Source of the DNA: Clostridia bacterium BRH_c25
GTDB lineage: Bacteria > Bacillota_A > Clostridia > Lutisporales > Lutisporaceae
Assembly (NCBI GenBank): GCA_001515955.1
Contig: LOES01000136.1
Span: 52,038-116,037, forward strand
DNA length: 64,000 nucleotides
Direction: 5' to 3'
The notes beneath the pieces were generated by a model. That model searched no databases. It saw only the letters and a list, made by a program, of their open reading frames with translations, and was not told the DNA's origin. The stretch's first letter is position 1. Every line of letters starts with the position of its first letter. The position numbers and the translations under genes are program-made. Below, piece by piece: positions 8,129 to 16,703 of the stretch.

Positions 8129-9193
8129 TTACGGGTATGTTTCTTTTTTCACATTCACCAATTCGCTATAGAACTTTTCCGGTTCATTCATGAAAGGGGC
8201 ATGGGCTGATTTTTCAAACTTTACAAAATGTTTGCCCTTCGGAGCTTCGAGAATCTCATAGTACTTTTCTACCAGTTCAAGAGGTGTATTATAGTCTTTG
8301 ACACCGTTAAAGAAATATACAGGCATAAGAAAGCGTGGACTTTGCTCAATTGCATTGAAGGATAGGCTGGACTTCCACATGGGCCCGCTTCCCCTGTTAG
8401 CCCCCTTTAACCAGAAATAGTAGTCGCTAAGCCTGTATTCCGGTGATTTCAATGCAATCCATGCCAGCTCACTTATTCCTACATCCATGCCGCCGCCATA
8501 GGAATCAACCATTTTAATAAACTTTACAAAGCTTTTGTGTTCAGTATATGGGGGCGGTCCCAATTCTTTCAGTTTTTTTAAATTAGTTTGATTTTCACTG
8601 CTTTCGATTTGCTTTTGTAGCCAAGCATGAGCTATTTCATCACTTTTTAGAGGGTCGATGACCTGGCTGACTGCGATGTATGCATAATAGTCATCCGGAT
8701 AGTCATAGGCAATTTTGCTGCCTATCTGAGTACCCCAGGAATGACCGACCAGGTAAATCTTTTCTTTATTAAATCTTTTCTTAAGATACTGGGTTAATTC
8801 ATGGACATCACTGCAAAACTGTGCAAAAGTCATGGTTTGCTCGTCAAAACCAAGCGGATTGGATTTACCGGCACCACGTTGATCCCAGTGGACAACAGTG
8901 AATTCCGACTCAAGATCTCCATTATAGTGCCGTGCTATCGGCATCTGTGCAGACCCGGGACCTCCATGCAGCCAAAGCAGTACCGGATTGGAAATATCAT
9001 TTCCACGAATCAATATATACTGATCCATACCACCGATTTTAGTCTTTTCCATGGCAGCAATGCTGTTGGGTTTTATATTTCCATTATCATCCTTAATCTT
9101 TGGCGTCCATGCAAATACTTGTTTCCAAATAGTGGCAGACGCTAGAATTACTATAATTACACCAGAAATTATTAATCTTTTTGGTAGTAGCAT
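8129..9193 (-). CDS. Membrane-anchored alpha/beta hydrolase (proline iminopeptidase-like)
   Basis: Protein of 354 residues. A hydrophobic segment at residues 7-28 anchors it or acts as a signal peptide. The alpha/beta hydrolase core shows the oxyanion motif HGGPGSAQMP near residue 78, HWDQRGAGKS near 107, the nucleophile elbow GHSWGT near 150, and a C-terminal SAHAPFMNEPE carrying the catalytic histidine. HGGPG with DQRGAG is typical of the S33 proline iminopeptidase subfamily. Substrate unknown. Single gene; the adjoining upstream gene is a methyltransferase remnant. Confidence 0.8.
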   Translation of the reverse strand: MLLPKRLIISGVIIVILASATIWKQVFAWTPKIKDDNGNIKPNSIAAMEKTKIGGMDQYILIRGNDISNPVLLWLHGGPGSAQMPIARHYNGDLESEFTVVHWDQRGAGKSNPLGFDEQTMTFAQFCSDVHELTQYLKKRFNKEKIYLVGHSWGTQIGSKIAYDYPDDYYAYIAVSQVIDPLKSDEIAHAWLQKQIESSENQTNLKKLKELGPPPYTEHKSFVKFIKMVDSYGGGMDVGISELAWIALKSPEYRLSDYYFWLKGANRGSGPMWKSSLSFNAIEQSPRFLMPVYFFNGVKDYNTPLELVEKYYEILEAPKGKHFVKFEKSAHAPFMNEPEKFYSELVNVKKETYP

Positions 9194-9226
9194 GCTATCT
9201 TTCCTCCGGAGTGAATTTGGGGATAT

Positions 9227-9643
9227 CTATATCTGTTTTTGCAGAATGTAATATATTGATCTAAATTTCTTTGAATTCTTTTTAAACTCAATTATTTCAT
9301 TGATTTCTTTTTCGAATAATAAATCATTGTTTTTATGCTTAATTGATTTTTCCAAACAGCAGAAATAATCATTCCACCATACATTTTCATCCAACTCAAA
9401 TGAGTTTAAAAGCTCTAAATTATATTTTTCGAACATATTCTTTTTTCCTGCATCATTATCCAATTCATCATGGATTATTATATACCCATTGTGTTTTAAG
9501 TATTTTATCAGAACAGACAGGCCCTTTTCAAAACCGATCACATTCAGTAAGCCTTCCGCCAAAATTATATCGAATTGTTCACAAAACAGATCTGTATTAA
9601 AAGCAGAAGCATGAATTACTTTAATTCTGTCAGAGTAGTTTAA
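9227..9643 (-). pseudogene. C-terminal remnant of a methyltransferase
   Basis: An open frame of about 138 codons runs from just after the stop of the next gene. The readable part (FCEQFDIILAEGLLNVIGFEKGL, then LIKYLKHNGYIIIHDE) matches the second half of a class I methyltransferase: the strand after motif II and the helix before the VIHDE strand. The glycine-rich SAM loop is missing, there is no start codon with an SD, and the frame begins exactly where a truncated NlpC-like gene ends. I read it as the 3' part of a gene left by a deletion. A short product from an internal TTG or ATG cannot be excluded. Confidence 0.6.
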
Positions 9644-9936
9644 TGATTACCTGCAAGCTTCCCTGCTTTAATTCCAGTATCAAACTCTTCGATTGTAGAA
9701 AAACCGCCCCAATTATAAGGTAACCCTTTATTAAACTGATCTATTGTCCACCAACCACAATTATATTTAGTACTTGTATAATTAGAATCCGGCGTATTAA
9801 CCAAAATCCCATCAGTATCATGTCCGTGAAAAAGGCTTTTAAAAGTAGGCTTCCATATATGATTAGCATAGGCAAAAGCACATGAAACCACTTTTTCACG
9901 CCAAAAAGTGTTCTCTAAATCATTTTCATTATTCAT
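9640..9936 (-). pseudogene. Truncated NlpC/P60-like cell-wall hydrolase, N-terminal part
   Basis: 98 residues from an ATG at 9936 with an excellent SD (GGAGGTAGCG). The sequence WWTIDQFNKGLPYNWGGFSTIEEF contains the G-x-PYxWGG block found just before the catalytic cysteine of NlpC/P60-type peptidases, but the frame stops at KLAGNH without any DCSG-like cysteine motif. It therefore looks like the front part of a longer gene whose catalytic end was lost. Its stop coincides with the start of the methyltransferase remnant. The family assignment rests on one motif. Confidence 0.5.
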
Positions 9937-9985
9937 CGCTACCTCCAAAAAGCCTTTGTGCTTTTGTTTGGTATCCAACATTTAT

Positions 9986-10054
9986 AAAGTGCTCGGTATA
10001 ATGGTTATTAGGTTATTGAAACCAATAAGATCAAAAACCTAATAATCTCGGCAC
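9986..10054. repeat. Nested inverted-repeat element
   Basis: AAGTGC (left) pairs with GCACTT (right); inside, TTATTAGGTT pairs exactly with AACCTAATAA. An alternative small hairpin, TTATTG-AAAC-CAATAA, overlaps the inner arms. It lies in the leader of the truncated NlpC-like gene and just after the flavoprotein gene. No T-tract was seen, so it may be a repeat element rather than a terminator. Confidence 0.45.
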
Positions 10055-10079
10055 TTGGCACTTACACCTTCCAGTATGC

Positions 10080-11120
10080 TCACAATCTCATGTGATCGAA
10101 TGTACTCGCCATGCTTGCAACAAAATTCCATTGCCGTTCCATATAAGCTTTTAATGCAGAAGTGTTATTTTGATAAGCTGAATATACAGTTTCCAAGTCC
10201 AAATCGCTATTCAAGTCTATTTTCTCAATTGCCTTTGCAGCCGCATACCCGCTTTCCATTCCTGCTGAAATACCCTCGCCCATCGGGTTAAGAAATCCTG
10301 CGGTTTCACCTGCAAACAGCACTTTCCCTTTCCCGTATTCTACAGGACATTTGGGCATAATGTGTGGCATAAGCCATTTTTCAGTTTTTTCTTGCTTCTC
10401 AATTTTTGCGTTGTGATGTTGTTCCATATAGGCAATAAATTCAGAATAATAGCGTTCAAGTTTACTTGTATCCTTAACAGACACGCCGAAAATGAGATAA
10501 TCATCTTTTACATTAAACCACGCATCATATTCCGATAGATGGGGCTGTAAATAGGCATAAAAATAATGATGATCTAAATCTACGGAACCCTTATTGAAGG
10601 TTTGATAAGTAGTTATATAGTTTTGAGGTGCATTAACAAGTTTTCGCTTAACAGAACCTACCACACCATCACATACAATGACTAACTTTGCTTTTTCGGA
10701 ATATAAAGAAGTGCCTTTCAGCCTTACAATAACACAATTCTCTTGTTCTTCACATGATAGGACGGCTGTTTCATCGCGTAATTCCGCGCCGGCTTCGGCA
10801 GCTTTTGTTGCCAACCAATAATCAAAAGAACTCCGCCATATATTTAATCCTTCCTGTTCAAAACGGTACTCTTGGCCCTTGTCGTTGGTAAAAACCATAC
10901 CTCGATTATCCTTGGGCATACACATGGTAAACGCTGGTGTATCCTCGTCAAAGTATCGCTTGACCAAATCCATTGACTTCTTTATAAGAACACCTGAGCA
11001 GGATTTGTTTCTTGGCATCTTAAATTTTTCAATCAATAATACTTTATAGCCATTACAAGCCAATTCTCGAGCAGCGGTACAGCCTGTCGGGCCTGCACCA
11101 ATCATTATTACATCGTACAT
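10080..11120 (-). CDS. FAD-dependent oxidoreductase, geranylgeranyl reductase family
   Basis: Protein of 346 residues. The N-terminus MYDVIMIGAGPTGCTAARELACNG is a Rossmann FAD-binding motif (GxGxxG), followed by the acidic end of strand 2 at LLIEK. The second FAD motif is VLFAGETAGFLNPMGEGISAGMESG near residue 270. The overall pattern and length fit the NAD(P)/FAD-dependent GGR-type reductases, which reduce isoprenoid or other unsaturated chains or act as halogenase-like monooxygenases. A strong SD (AGGAGG) precedes the ATG. No lipid gene is adjacent; the substrate is unknown. Confidence 0.85.
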   Translation of the reverse strand: MYDVIMIGAGPTGCTAARELACNGYKVLLIEKFKMPRNKSCSGVLIKKSMDLVKRYFDEDTPAFTMCMPKDNRGMVFTNDKGQEYRFEQEGLNIWRSSFDYWLATKAAEAGAELRDETAVLSCEEQENCVIVRLKGTSLYSEKAKLVIVCDGVVGSVKRKLVNAPQNYITTYQTFNKGSVDLDHHYFYAYLQPHLSEYDAWFNVKDDYLIFGVSVKDTSKLERYYSEFIAYMEQHHNAKIEKQEKTEKWLMPHIMPKCPVEYGKGKVLFAGETAGFLNPMGEGISAGMESGYAAAKAIEKIDLNSDLDLETVYSAYQNNTSALKAYMERQWNFVASMASTFDHMRL

Positions 11121-11143
11121 AGCGGTTTCCTCCTATGGTAGAT

Positions 11144-11322
11144 TATATAATTAATGCCAATATAAGCTTGCTGGCATCATACGGATAATGCGGAACAAAG
11201 CCTGATATACAAGGCTTTACAGTATGCTTATACCATGCGTCATTTTTGAAGGATTTTTTCACTTCTGTTGGCTTGCAGAGGTCAGCATTCCCATTTATAA
11301 CATTAAGCAGTTTTGTAGCAGT
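11144..11322 (-). other. Decayed open frame without a start
   Basis: A frame of about 58 codons free of stops follows the ImmA remnant on the minus strand and ends at a TAA near 11144. Its residue mix (for example CKPTEVKKSFKNDAWYKHT) looks like protein rather than random translation, but there is no start codon or SD. Family not recognised. I regard it as a fossil of a gene. Confidence 0.3.
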
Positions 11323-11705
11323 TTACCTCATTTTTCCCAATTTCAATTTGTCTATCTGGAGGTCATCTAATATTCCCAATGAACTTAACCTTGTCAGCAC
11401 CATATCATAACTCACATTGAAAGCTATCTGCATTCTGGCTATTTCTAATCCGTTCCAAATATTTATACTTTTTTCATTTAGTTCAAGCCTGATGAATTTG
11501 AGAAAATTATTCTGTCGCTGTCCTTAATCGAAGCAAACCCTAAAAAAGAATCGCCGCCAATAGGATATCTGATAATCCTGTACCCTGTTTTTTCAGCAGC
11601 CTCAAATATATTCTGGAATCCATAATCTGATACCTTGCATTCATCCCTGACATTTTCAGCTATTTTTTCTATAGCAAGCTGTCTGTTTTTATTCATCCGC
11701 ATCAA
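11323..11705 (-). pseudogene. Broken ImmA/IrrE-family zinc peptidase gene
   Basis: The first part, from the ATG at 11705, encodes an N-terminus ending GDSFLGFASIKDSDRIIFSNSS, as in ImmA/IrrE metallopeptidases. It then runs into a premature stop (GLN*) instead of the expected catalytic helix with HEIGH. A little further on, in another frame, RMQIAFNVSYDMVLTRLSSLGILDD is readable: this is the typical region after the catalytic domain. The middle, with the zinc site, is therefore missing, and the product cannot be an active peptidase. The start codon overlaps the end of the DUF89 hybrid gene. Confidence 0.6.
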
Positions 11706-11934
11706 CCTGCCTTATGCTATTGTACAATTTCCGGTGAGCATAAAAGGTATCAATCATAGTATTGATATATTCAAACTTAATTTCAGGTGCTGTTTCATTG
11801 AAGTTCATTTCTCCTAATTCTATCAAAGACCTCTTTATTATTTCTTTCTGTATTGCTGCATCACTTGTGGCTTCTTCAGCTATTTCCACTGCTTGTCTAG
11901 CAAGACAGTGAATGCACTCACGTGATATTTTCAT
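11689..11934 (-). pseudogene. Hybrid: N-terminal copy of DUF89 gene joined to another gene end
   Basis: The first 51 codons (starting MKISRECIHCLARQAVEIAEE) are nearly the same as the start of the full DUF89 gene at 21612, and the similarity includes the leader with CTCCTTAAGAGTA. After APEI the sequences part: here it continues FEYINTMIDTFYAHRKLYNS and stops after 81 residues, overlapping the ImmA remnant as small phage-like or toxin-type gene pairs do. This looks like recombination that replaced the front of an unknown small gene. The N-terminal CxxC of DUF89 is kept, the phosphatase core is absent. Confidence 0.6.
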
Positions 11935-12068
11935 GTCGCCCTCTCCTTAAGAGTAGTATTGTCTTATTTTGCTAACTGACATATTCATTATTGTAACGCT
12001 TATATCTATGATTAATAACCGTCTAAACGCACTGCCCGTCACCTTACTCTGCCGGCACGATGTTCATG

Positions 12069-12503
12069 TTAATGTCTCTGCTTATATTCCATTAATTTAT
12101 CATTTAATTCATTTTTCTTCGCTATTGTTATTCTCCAAATTATAATCCAGGTAATCAGATAAAATACAGAATATACAAGAAAGGACAGCACAACAAGGCT
12201 TACTCTGTCAAAGCTGTTCCCCCCGTAGCCATACCAACCAAAAACCAGTCCGCAAGTAATTATCGTTGCAGTGGTTAGAATATACCCGATTATTGACTGC
12301 CAGATAAATTTCAACTTTTCTGAACGGTACACTAAATTGACTAGTGAACATAGAGCTGAAAGTATTAATGACTGCCAGACCAAGGTGACCGGTAGCACTG
12401 CCCCTTCAAAAACTAACGCCATAATCACTGACAGTACTATTACAGATATGGTAAAGGCTATCAATAAGCCAATAAAGAAATATTCTATAGTTTGTTTTTT
12501 CAT
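12069..12503 (-). CDS. DUF3021 four-helix membrane protein
   Basis: Protein of 144 residues with four hydrophobic segments (about 8-30, 38-57, 68-90 and 100-125) and a charged C-terminal tail (TIAKKNELNDKLMEYKQRH). This layout and size are those of DUF3021, whose genes nearly always sit directly downstream of a LytTR regulator in Firmicutes, as here (9-bp gap). In characterised cases the membrane protein modulates or inhibits the LytTR partner. It should sit in the cytoplasmic membrane. The signal sensed is unknown. Confidence 0.8.
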   Translation of the reverse strand: MKKQTIEYFFIGLLIAFTISVIVLSVIMALVFEGAVLPVTLVWQSLILSALCSLVNLVYRSEKLKFIWQSIIGYILTTATIITCGLVFGWYGYGGNSFDRVSLVVLSFLVYSVFYLITWIIIWRITIAKKNELNDKLMEYKQRH

Positions 12504-12512
12504 AGAAACCTC

Positions 12513-12950
12513 CTAAAAGCCTAATTTCTTTTTAAATGCTGAAACATATTGTCTTGAAATAATTACTTTTTCTCCATTTTGGAGTACTGCCTGAATTCTG
12601 CCGTTCAATAATGGCGAGACATAGTCAATTTTTATCAAATTAAGAACTGTAGATTTATTTACTCTGATAATGCTGGTGCCTATAAAACGCTCTTCAATCT
12701 CGTATAGTTTCAGACTCGTTTCAAAAATACTGTCAGCAGTATAAATAAAGACCTTTTCATCCACCGTATCAAAATATAAGACATCCTCAGGTCTTAAGAA
12801 ATAAACCTTATCATCCTTCTTTCCGCTAATAGTTGAACTGTATAACCGTAGGCTTGATATTAACTTCTCCAGACTCTCGTCAATACTATTGCATTTTATA
12901 GTTATTTCTACCTCATTGTACAAGCTTGATTGTTCAATATTGATTTTCAA
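12513..12950 (-). CDS. LytTR DNA-binding regulator
   Basis: About 146 residues from a TTG at 12950, chosen because GGGAG lies ten bases upstream and the family begins at the MKINIEQ-like block; the longer frame to 13031 lacks an SD. The C-terminal 95 residues (YFLRPEDVLYFDTVDEKVFIY, FIGTSIIRVNKSTVLNL, ISRQYVSAFKKKLG) form a LytTR domain, a ten-strand beta fold that binds DNA as a dimer. There is no receiver domain, so control is probably by the co-encoded DUF3021 membrane protein. Targets are likely to include its own operon. Confidence 0.8.
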   Translation of the reverse strand: MKINIEQSSLYNEVEITIKCNSIDESLEKLISSLRLYSSTISGKKDDKVYFLRPEDVLYFDTVDEKVFIYTADSIFETSLKLYEIEERFIGTSIIRVNKSTVLNLIKIDYVSPLLNGRIQAVLQNGEKVIISRQYVSAFKKKLGF

Positions 12951-13204
12951 TACTCTACGGCTCCCTTCTGCAGAATAATTACTTAAGTTAACTCTATAAC
13001 CATGATACTCCATGCAGGGAAAGCAATTCAACTCAATTTCGGTTTGTTACAGGTTTTAGGGGGTATGCTACATTGGTTAATCCCAAGCTGCATGGAAGAG
13101 AAAGTTCTGTTAATACTTCAAAAGGTATAATTGGGTTGCAGCAGCTGGCTTGGGATGACGAATCACTGGCAGAAAGGATCAAACTGACAGACCCGCACCT
13201 GACT

Positions 13205-14599
13205 CTATTCTTCATAACATATAATAGGAGTTCCGGCTTCTATATTATCAAAAATTTTTTTAGCTAGATTGAAGGGCACATTTACACATCCATGGGTTCC
13301 ATTTCTCTTATATACATCTCCTCCAAAAGAATATCTCCAGCTTGCATCATGTATTCCTATATTCCCGAAAAAGGGCATCCAGAAAGTTACTTCAGCTTCA
13401 TAATCCGGTCCAACTAAAGTTGCCCCTTTTTGTTTATAGTTAAGCATATAAGTTCCAAGCACAGTAGAATATCCTTTATTGGGATTCCCTGTTACTACAG
13501 CTCCTCGGGTTATAAGCTTTCCATCTTTATAGTACCATAAATACTGCCTCGTTATATTAATTTCTACATATGTATTGCCTATTTCATTTTCATCCCTGGA
13601 TAAAGCCCTCTGAGTATATATAGGTTCTTTTTCAAGCATTTCGCCGAGTTTTATATTTTCTATCAATGCTTTTGCTTCAGCAGGACGGTTTATTCTCCAT
13701 CCATAAAGCCCACCCTTAATTTCCACAATTTTACCTATAGAGGTTTTAAAATTCCTTGCTGCTCCAACGGTATCATATTTTTTGCTCAATCCTTGCACAT
13801 ACTCCATAACTGCTTTCTTATCGATTACTACTTCCAGATCTTCATCAACACTAAGCCATTTGTTTATTGTATTTCCATCCAATGTTTCACTTTCACTTCC
13901 AAATATATAAGTGATTTTTGCTTTTACATACTTATCAAGTAAATTCTTGGTTTCGGGAGTTTTATCAGAGCTTAGGGTGAACTTTGGATTTTCGTAGCAA
14001 AGGTTTCCATCTAAGTTCAATTTTTTTTGTCCTTTTGATATGCTTATTTTTATAGCTTCACTTAATCTATCCTTAATTATCTTATTTCCATATATCGCTT
14101 CAACTGCTTCATATGTACCATTTGAATACACAAAGCTTACATTTTGAGGTTCTATGATAACTTTATTCAAGCAATTCAATCCGTTTATTTCGTTTTCCAA
14201 GTTATCTTTATTATAAACATATAAATCACTTACATAATATTTCTGGCCCTTAAATAATGAACTTATCCACATCAATGGGTTTTGAATTTGATAGATAATC
14301 GCGATACTATTTTCTTCATTGTATTGCAGCCCTATATCCTGTCCGAGTATTTCCTCTACTTCCCCATTTCTTTCTATTAACTGCAACTTGTAATCTTTAA
14401 TATAACCTCTGATTATACCCTCTGCCTCATCATGAGCTTTTAATGAAACATCTGCTCGGTTTATTACTGTATTAAAAAAGAAATGATCCGTAAAGTATAT
14501 TGAAACAAGCAGATAAATTAGTACAATCGAAGCTATCGGAATAATAATATTTGCTGCACCATTACCTGTAAAAAGCTTTATTTTGCAACAACTTTTCAT
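13205..14599 (-). CDS. L,D-transpeptidase with PG-binding domains
   Basis: Protein of 464 residues. One membrane segment at about 17-40 anchors it. The middle (about 60-320) has the repeated alpha-beta pattern of the PG_binding_4 (VanW-associated) domain. The C-terminal 130 residues form a YkuD catalytic domain: VEINITRQYLWYYKDGKLI, then IHDASWRYSFGG and HGCVNVP near residue 434, which gives the conserved histidine and catalytic cysteine. Such enzymes make 3-3 cross-links in peptidoglycan or spore cortex and confer tolerance to D,D-transpeptidase inhibitors. The gene stands alone; its upstream 770 bp contain only repeats and an orphan riboswitch. Confidence 0.9.
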   Translation of the reverse strand: MKSCCKIKLFTGNGAANIIIPIASIVLIYLLVSIYFTDHFFFNTVINRADVSLKAHDEAEGIIRGYIKDYKLQLIERNGEVEEILGQDIGLQYNEENSIAIIYQIQNPLMWISSLFKGQKYYVSDLYVYNKDNLENEINGLNCLNKVIIEPQNVSFVYSNGTYEAVEAIYGNKIIKDRLSEAIKISISKGQKKLNLDGNLCYENPKFTLSSDKTPETKNLLDKYVKAKITYIFGSESETLDGNTINKWLSVDEDLEVVIDKKAVMEYVQGLSKKYDTVGAARNFKTSIGKIVEIKGGLYGWRINRPAEAKALIENIKLGEMLEKEPIYTQRALSRDENEIGNTYVEINITRQYLWYYKDGKLITRGAVVTGNPNKGYSTVLGTYMLNYKQKGATLVGPDYEAEVTFWMPFFGNIGIHDASWRYSFGGDVYKRNGTHGCVNVPFNLAKKIFDNIEAGTPIICYEE

Positions 14600-14649
14600 T
14601 ACGGTTTAACCCTTTCATTAAAAATACTCTCAAAAAATAATAATTACAT

Positions 14650-14797
14650 GTTTCGCACTAAATCCGTTACATAATTGTGCCCTGTAACAGTATTCGTTTA
14701 TAGCCCCAGGGCACAACATCAAGGTAGTACATTATTAACATTCTGAATAGTTTATAAATCAGTAATGTTAATAAGTACTTGTTCAATAGTGCGAAAC
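14650..14797. repeat. Large nested hairpin element, GTTTCGCACT ends
   Basis: The ends GTTTCGCACT (14650-14659) and AGTGCGAAAC (14788-14797) are exact inverted copies. Inside are two further hairpins: TTGTGCCCTG/CAGGGCACAA (14675-14684 with 14707-14716) and TTATTAACATT/AATGTTAATAA (14732-14742 with 14764-14774). A short version with the same ends lies at 20645-20687. It has the look of a small non-coding mobile or REP-like element. Confidence 0.55.
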
Positions 14798-14811
14798 GTT
14801 TTCCTTAATGT

Positions 14812-15230
14812 TATAAATCGCTTTTATTCTATGTAACCTTCTTTATGCGATTTATATAATTTAAAATATGCTTATATTTTTGATTTTAAAACTTGATACA
14901 TAGATATATAGGTTGCATTAAAGAAGCTTCAAGGAAGAATTAGGCAACCTATGAAATCAAGGTAAATGCTTTTGCAATATTTGAATTTCTATGTAAGATG
15001 TTTATTGCAAAACATATAGTCATCTTACTAAAAATAAAAACCGCACCTATTTATGGTTGCTTTAGAATATAGTTCATGTCCACGCTGAACCAAAAAAACT
15101 GGTGTCACCCTGAAGCTACTGTGGCAAGAATATAATGACGGATGCATTACCGATGGATCCATTTGTACGTTTTTTCCGACTGTCTATTTTATAGAGCTCT
15201 TTTACACCATCACACCCTCTCGTTTAAGCA
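14812..15230. other. Gene-free stretch with successive hairpins
   Basis: No supported gene. Three more hairpins follow one another: ATAAATCGC/GCGATTTAT (about 14814-14856), ATAGGTTGC/GCAACCTAT (about 14909-14953) and TAAGATG/CATCTTA (about 14994-15028). Near 15100-15220, on the minus strand downstream of the riboswitch terminator, a stop-free run of about 35 codons may be the fossil of the gene the riboswitch once controlled. I cannot name it. Confidence 0.35.
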
Positions 15231-15332
15231 CAAAAAGACAGACGCCAACATTGGCCTCTGTCTTGTAAGCTGAGAAATTACCGGATTATCCGGGTTTCAC
15301 CTTCGGCACCGATTTTCACGAGTCTCTCCCGC
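15231..15332 (-). promoter_or_regulatory. Glycine riboswitch with terminator, no target gene
   Basis: Read on the minus strand, the segment shows the glycine aptamer signatures in order: GCGGGAGAGAC, GGUGCCGAAGG, an internal hairpin CCGGAUAAUCCGG, UUUCUCAG, and AAGACAGAGG. The last block is also the left arm of a perfect terminator, AGACAG(A/G)-type stem closing at 15236-15263 with a T-tract at 15231-15235, as in known OFF/ON glycine switches. Only one aptamer is evident. It begins about 40 nt after the stop of the TraB-like gene; on its downstream side no gene starts for over 600 bp. It therefore looks like a riboswitch whose gcv or glycine-transport gene was lost. Confidence 0.8.
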
Positions 15333-15371
15333 TACTCTTCATCCGAATTTCGATAGTTTCTCCCATCAAAG

Positions 15372-16163
15372 TCAACTTTCATTAAAATACGCTTTGAATT
15401 TTACATCCGGAAAGGTTTCGCTGATAAATTGAACCATATGCGGACGATGTCCCGCTCCTGTTACTATCACAATCTTTTTGCCGCTATTACTCTCAATAAT
15501 TTGTTTAATATTGTTGTGTATGTTTGCCTTTCTTTCTTCACTAATACCCCCGCCTAAATCTCTATAGCTGTCATATTCCGAACCTGTAATAATTGATACG
15601 ACCAGGTCCTGCTTAAGCTTGGTCAAAGCGTCAAATGCTTCGGAATTAACATCATATGCGCTGCAATTGGCAATCACACTTGTGTGAGTATTCATTACCG
15701 TTTGAACAATTGCTTTCTCTTCTTTTCTTAAAGGTGATGCCACTAAATCCATCCACATCTGTTTTCTTGTATTAAGATAGCTTTGACGGTCATCTATCTG
15801 TGCTTGAGGCTTCCAATTGAATCCTACGATTTTCTTATGAGCTTCAAATTCTTTCTTTACCTCGGGAAAGTCCGGCGGATATTCCTCGTTAAGCTCTTCA
15901 TACGACATCTCCAAATCTTCTTCGTTCACCTCTATCGCGATAACATCAGGATTAATCTTCCGTATATAATCCAACAGGAATTGCATGGAGTATTTTGGGT
16001 TTGTCGTATGATTATAATGTATTGACCCGATCAGAAAAACTTCTGTCTTCTCTGGCTTATTTGGGACCTTCTCTTTTTTAGTCTCTTCTTTTGCAGTTTG
16101 AGTCCATCCCCCCATAAACACGAGCATAGCTCCGATTAACATTATACATATTAATTTTCTCAT
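15372..16163 (-). CDS. Secreted TraB/GumN-like protein
   Basis: Protein of 263 residues with a signal peptide (MRKLICIMLIGAMLVFMGG). The mature part has EVFLIGSIHYNHTTNP near residue 42 and, near the C-terminus, IVIVTGAGHRPHM; a GxxH strand at the front and a GxGH near the end are the paired motifs of the TraB/PrgY/GumN/TIKI superfamily and of the related DUF5694 proteins, a fold with metal-dependent hydrolase potential. DVIAIEVNEEDLE supplies the conserved glutamate. It would act outside the membrane. Function unknown. The glycine riboswitch lies just after its stop. Confidence 0.6.
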   Translation of the reverse strand: MRKLICIMLIGAMLVFMGGWTQTAKEETKKEKVPNKPEKTEVFLIGSIHYNHTTNPKYSMQFLLDYIRKINPDVIAIEVNEEDLEMSYEELNEEYPPDFPEVKKEFEAHKKIVGFNWKPQAQIDDRQSYLNTRKQMWMDLVASPLRKEEKAIVQTVMNTHTSVIANCSAYDVNSEAFDALTKLKQDLVVSIITGSEYDSYRDLGGGISEERKANIHNNIKQIIESNSGKKIVIVTGAGHRPHMVQFISETFPDVKFKAYFNES

Positions 16164-16238
16164 TATTCTCCCTCCATTATTTTTCTTTATTTTCGATTTT
16201 ATAATTTAGGGAATCTTTCTTTACTTAACGAGCACACT

Positions 16239-16703
16239 TTATATTGCCCCTGTTAGGCGGAGAATTATCTCTGCTACTGCAGCTGAACCAATAAATGTAC
16301 CTGAGAATACCAAAAAACACACTAGTATTCCCTTCCAACCAATTTTTTTGAATTTGCTCCAATCCTTTCCGACAGCGATGCCCGCATAGGCTAGTGCTGG
16401 TGTAGCTGTGGCAAGAAAGGGAACTTTATCTGAATATGAAACAAAACTAGCAGACCAAGGAAACAATCCTGGTACAGATAAAATAATCCCCACTATAGCA
16501 ACCCAACCAACTGCCGGAAAAGGAACGGGTACAATTCGCGCCAACAGAACTCCCACTATGCAAATAAAAACATAAATGACTAGTCCGGGCAATACAACCA
16601 AAGGTGAAGTACCATATCCTACCCATATTCCCAATGTCATAATAAAGCTCACTACCACAAATGCCATAAAGGAATCCGATAAAATACTTTTTATCTTATC
16701 CAT
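16239..16703 (-). CDS. Small membrane protein, partner of DUF3100 protein
   Basis: Protein of 154 residues with four to five membrane segments (about 12-28, 35-58, 65-82, 93-108 and 124-148) and no sizeable soluble domain. Its start overlaps the end of the DUF3100 gene by 8 bp, so the two are translated together and probably form one membrane complex. The repeated short glycine-rich loops (GIWVGYGTSP, PAVGWVAIVGI) suggest a transporter-like half. Family not firmly recognised. Together with the DUF3100 protein and the M20 hydrolase it probably handles uptake of the amide substrate. Confidence 0.6.
   Translation of the reverse strand: MDKIKSILSDSFMAFVVVSFIMTLGIWVGYGTSPLVVLPGLVIYVFICIVGVLLARIVPVPFPAVGWVAIVGIILSVPGLFPWSASFVSYSDKVPFLATATPALAYAGIAVGKDWSKFKKIGWKGILVCFLVFSGTFIGSAAVAEIILRLTGAI

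Noticed and set aside
9986..10054. T-box or other riboswitch in the leader of the truncated NlpC-like gene
   Set aside because: No T-box sequence or terminator T-tract; only inverted repeats are visible.
13032..13204. Open frames on both strands between the LytTR and L,D-transpeptidase genes (plus strand includes LQQLAWDDESLAERIKL)
   Set aside because: No SD and no family recognised; frames are open on both strands, which is common for short AT-moderate DNA. Might be a fossil, but not supportable as a gene.
15045..15180. Possible insertion-sequence end (ACACCAG, T-run, GGACATGAAC on the minus strand)
   Set aside because: No transposase gene and no matching opposite end was found in the window.
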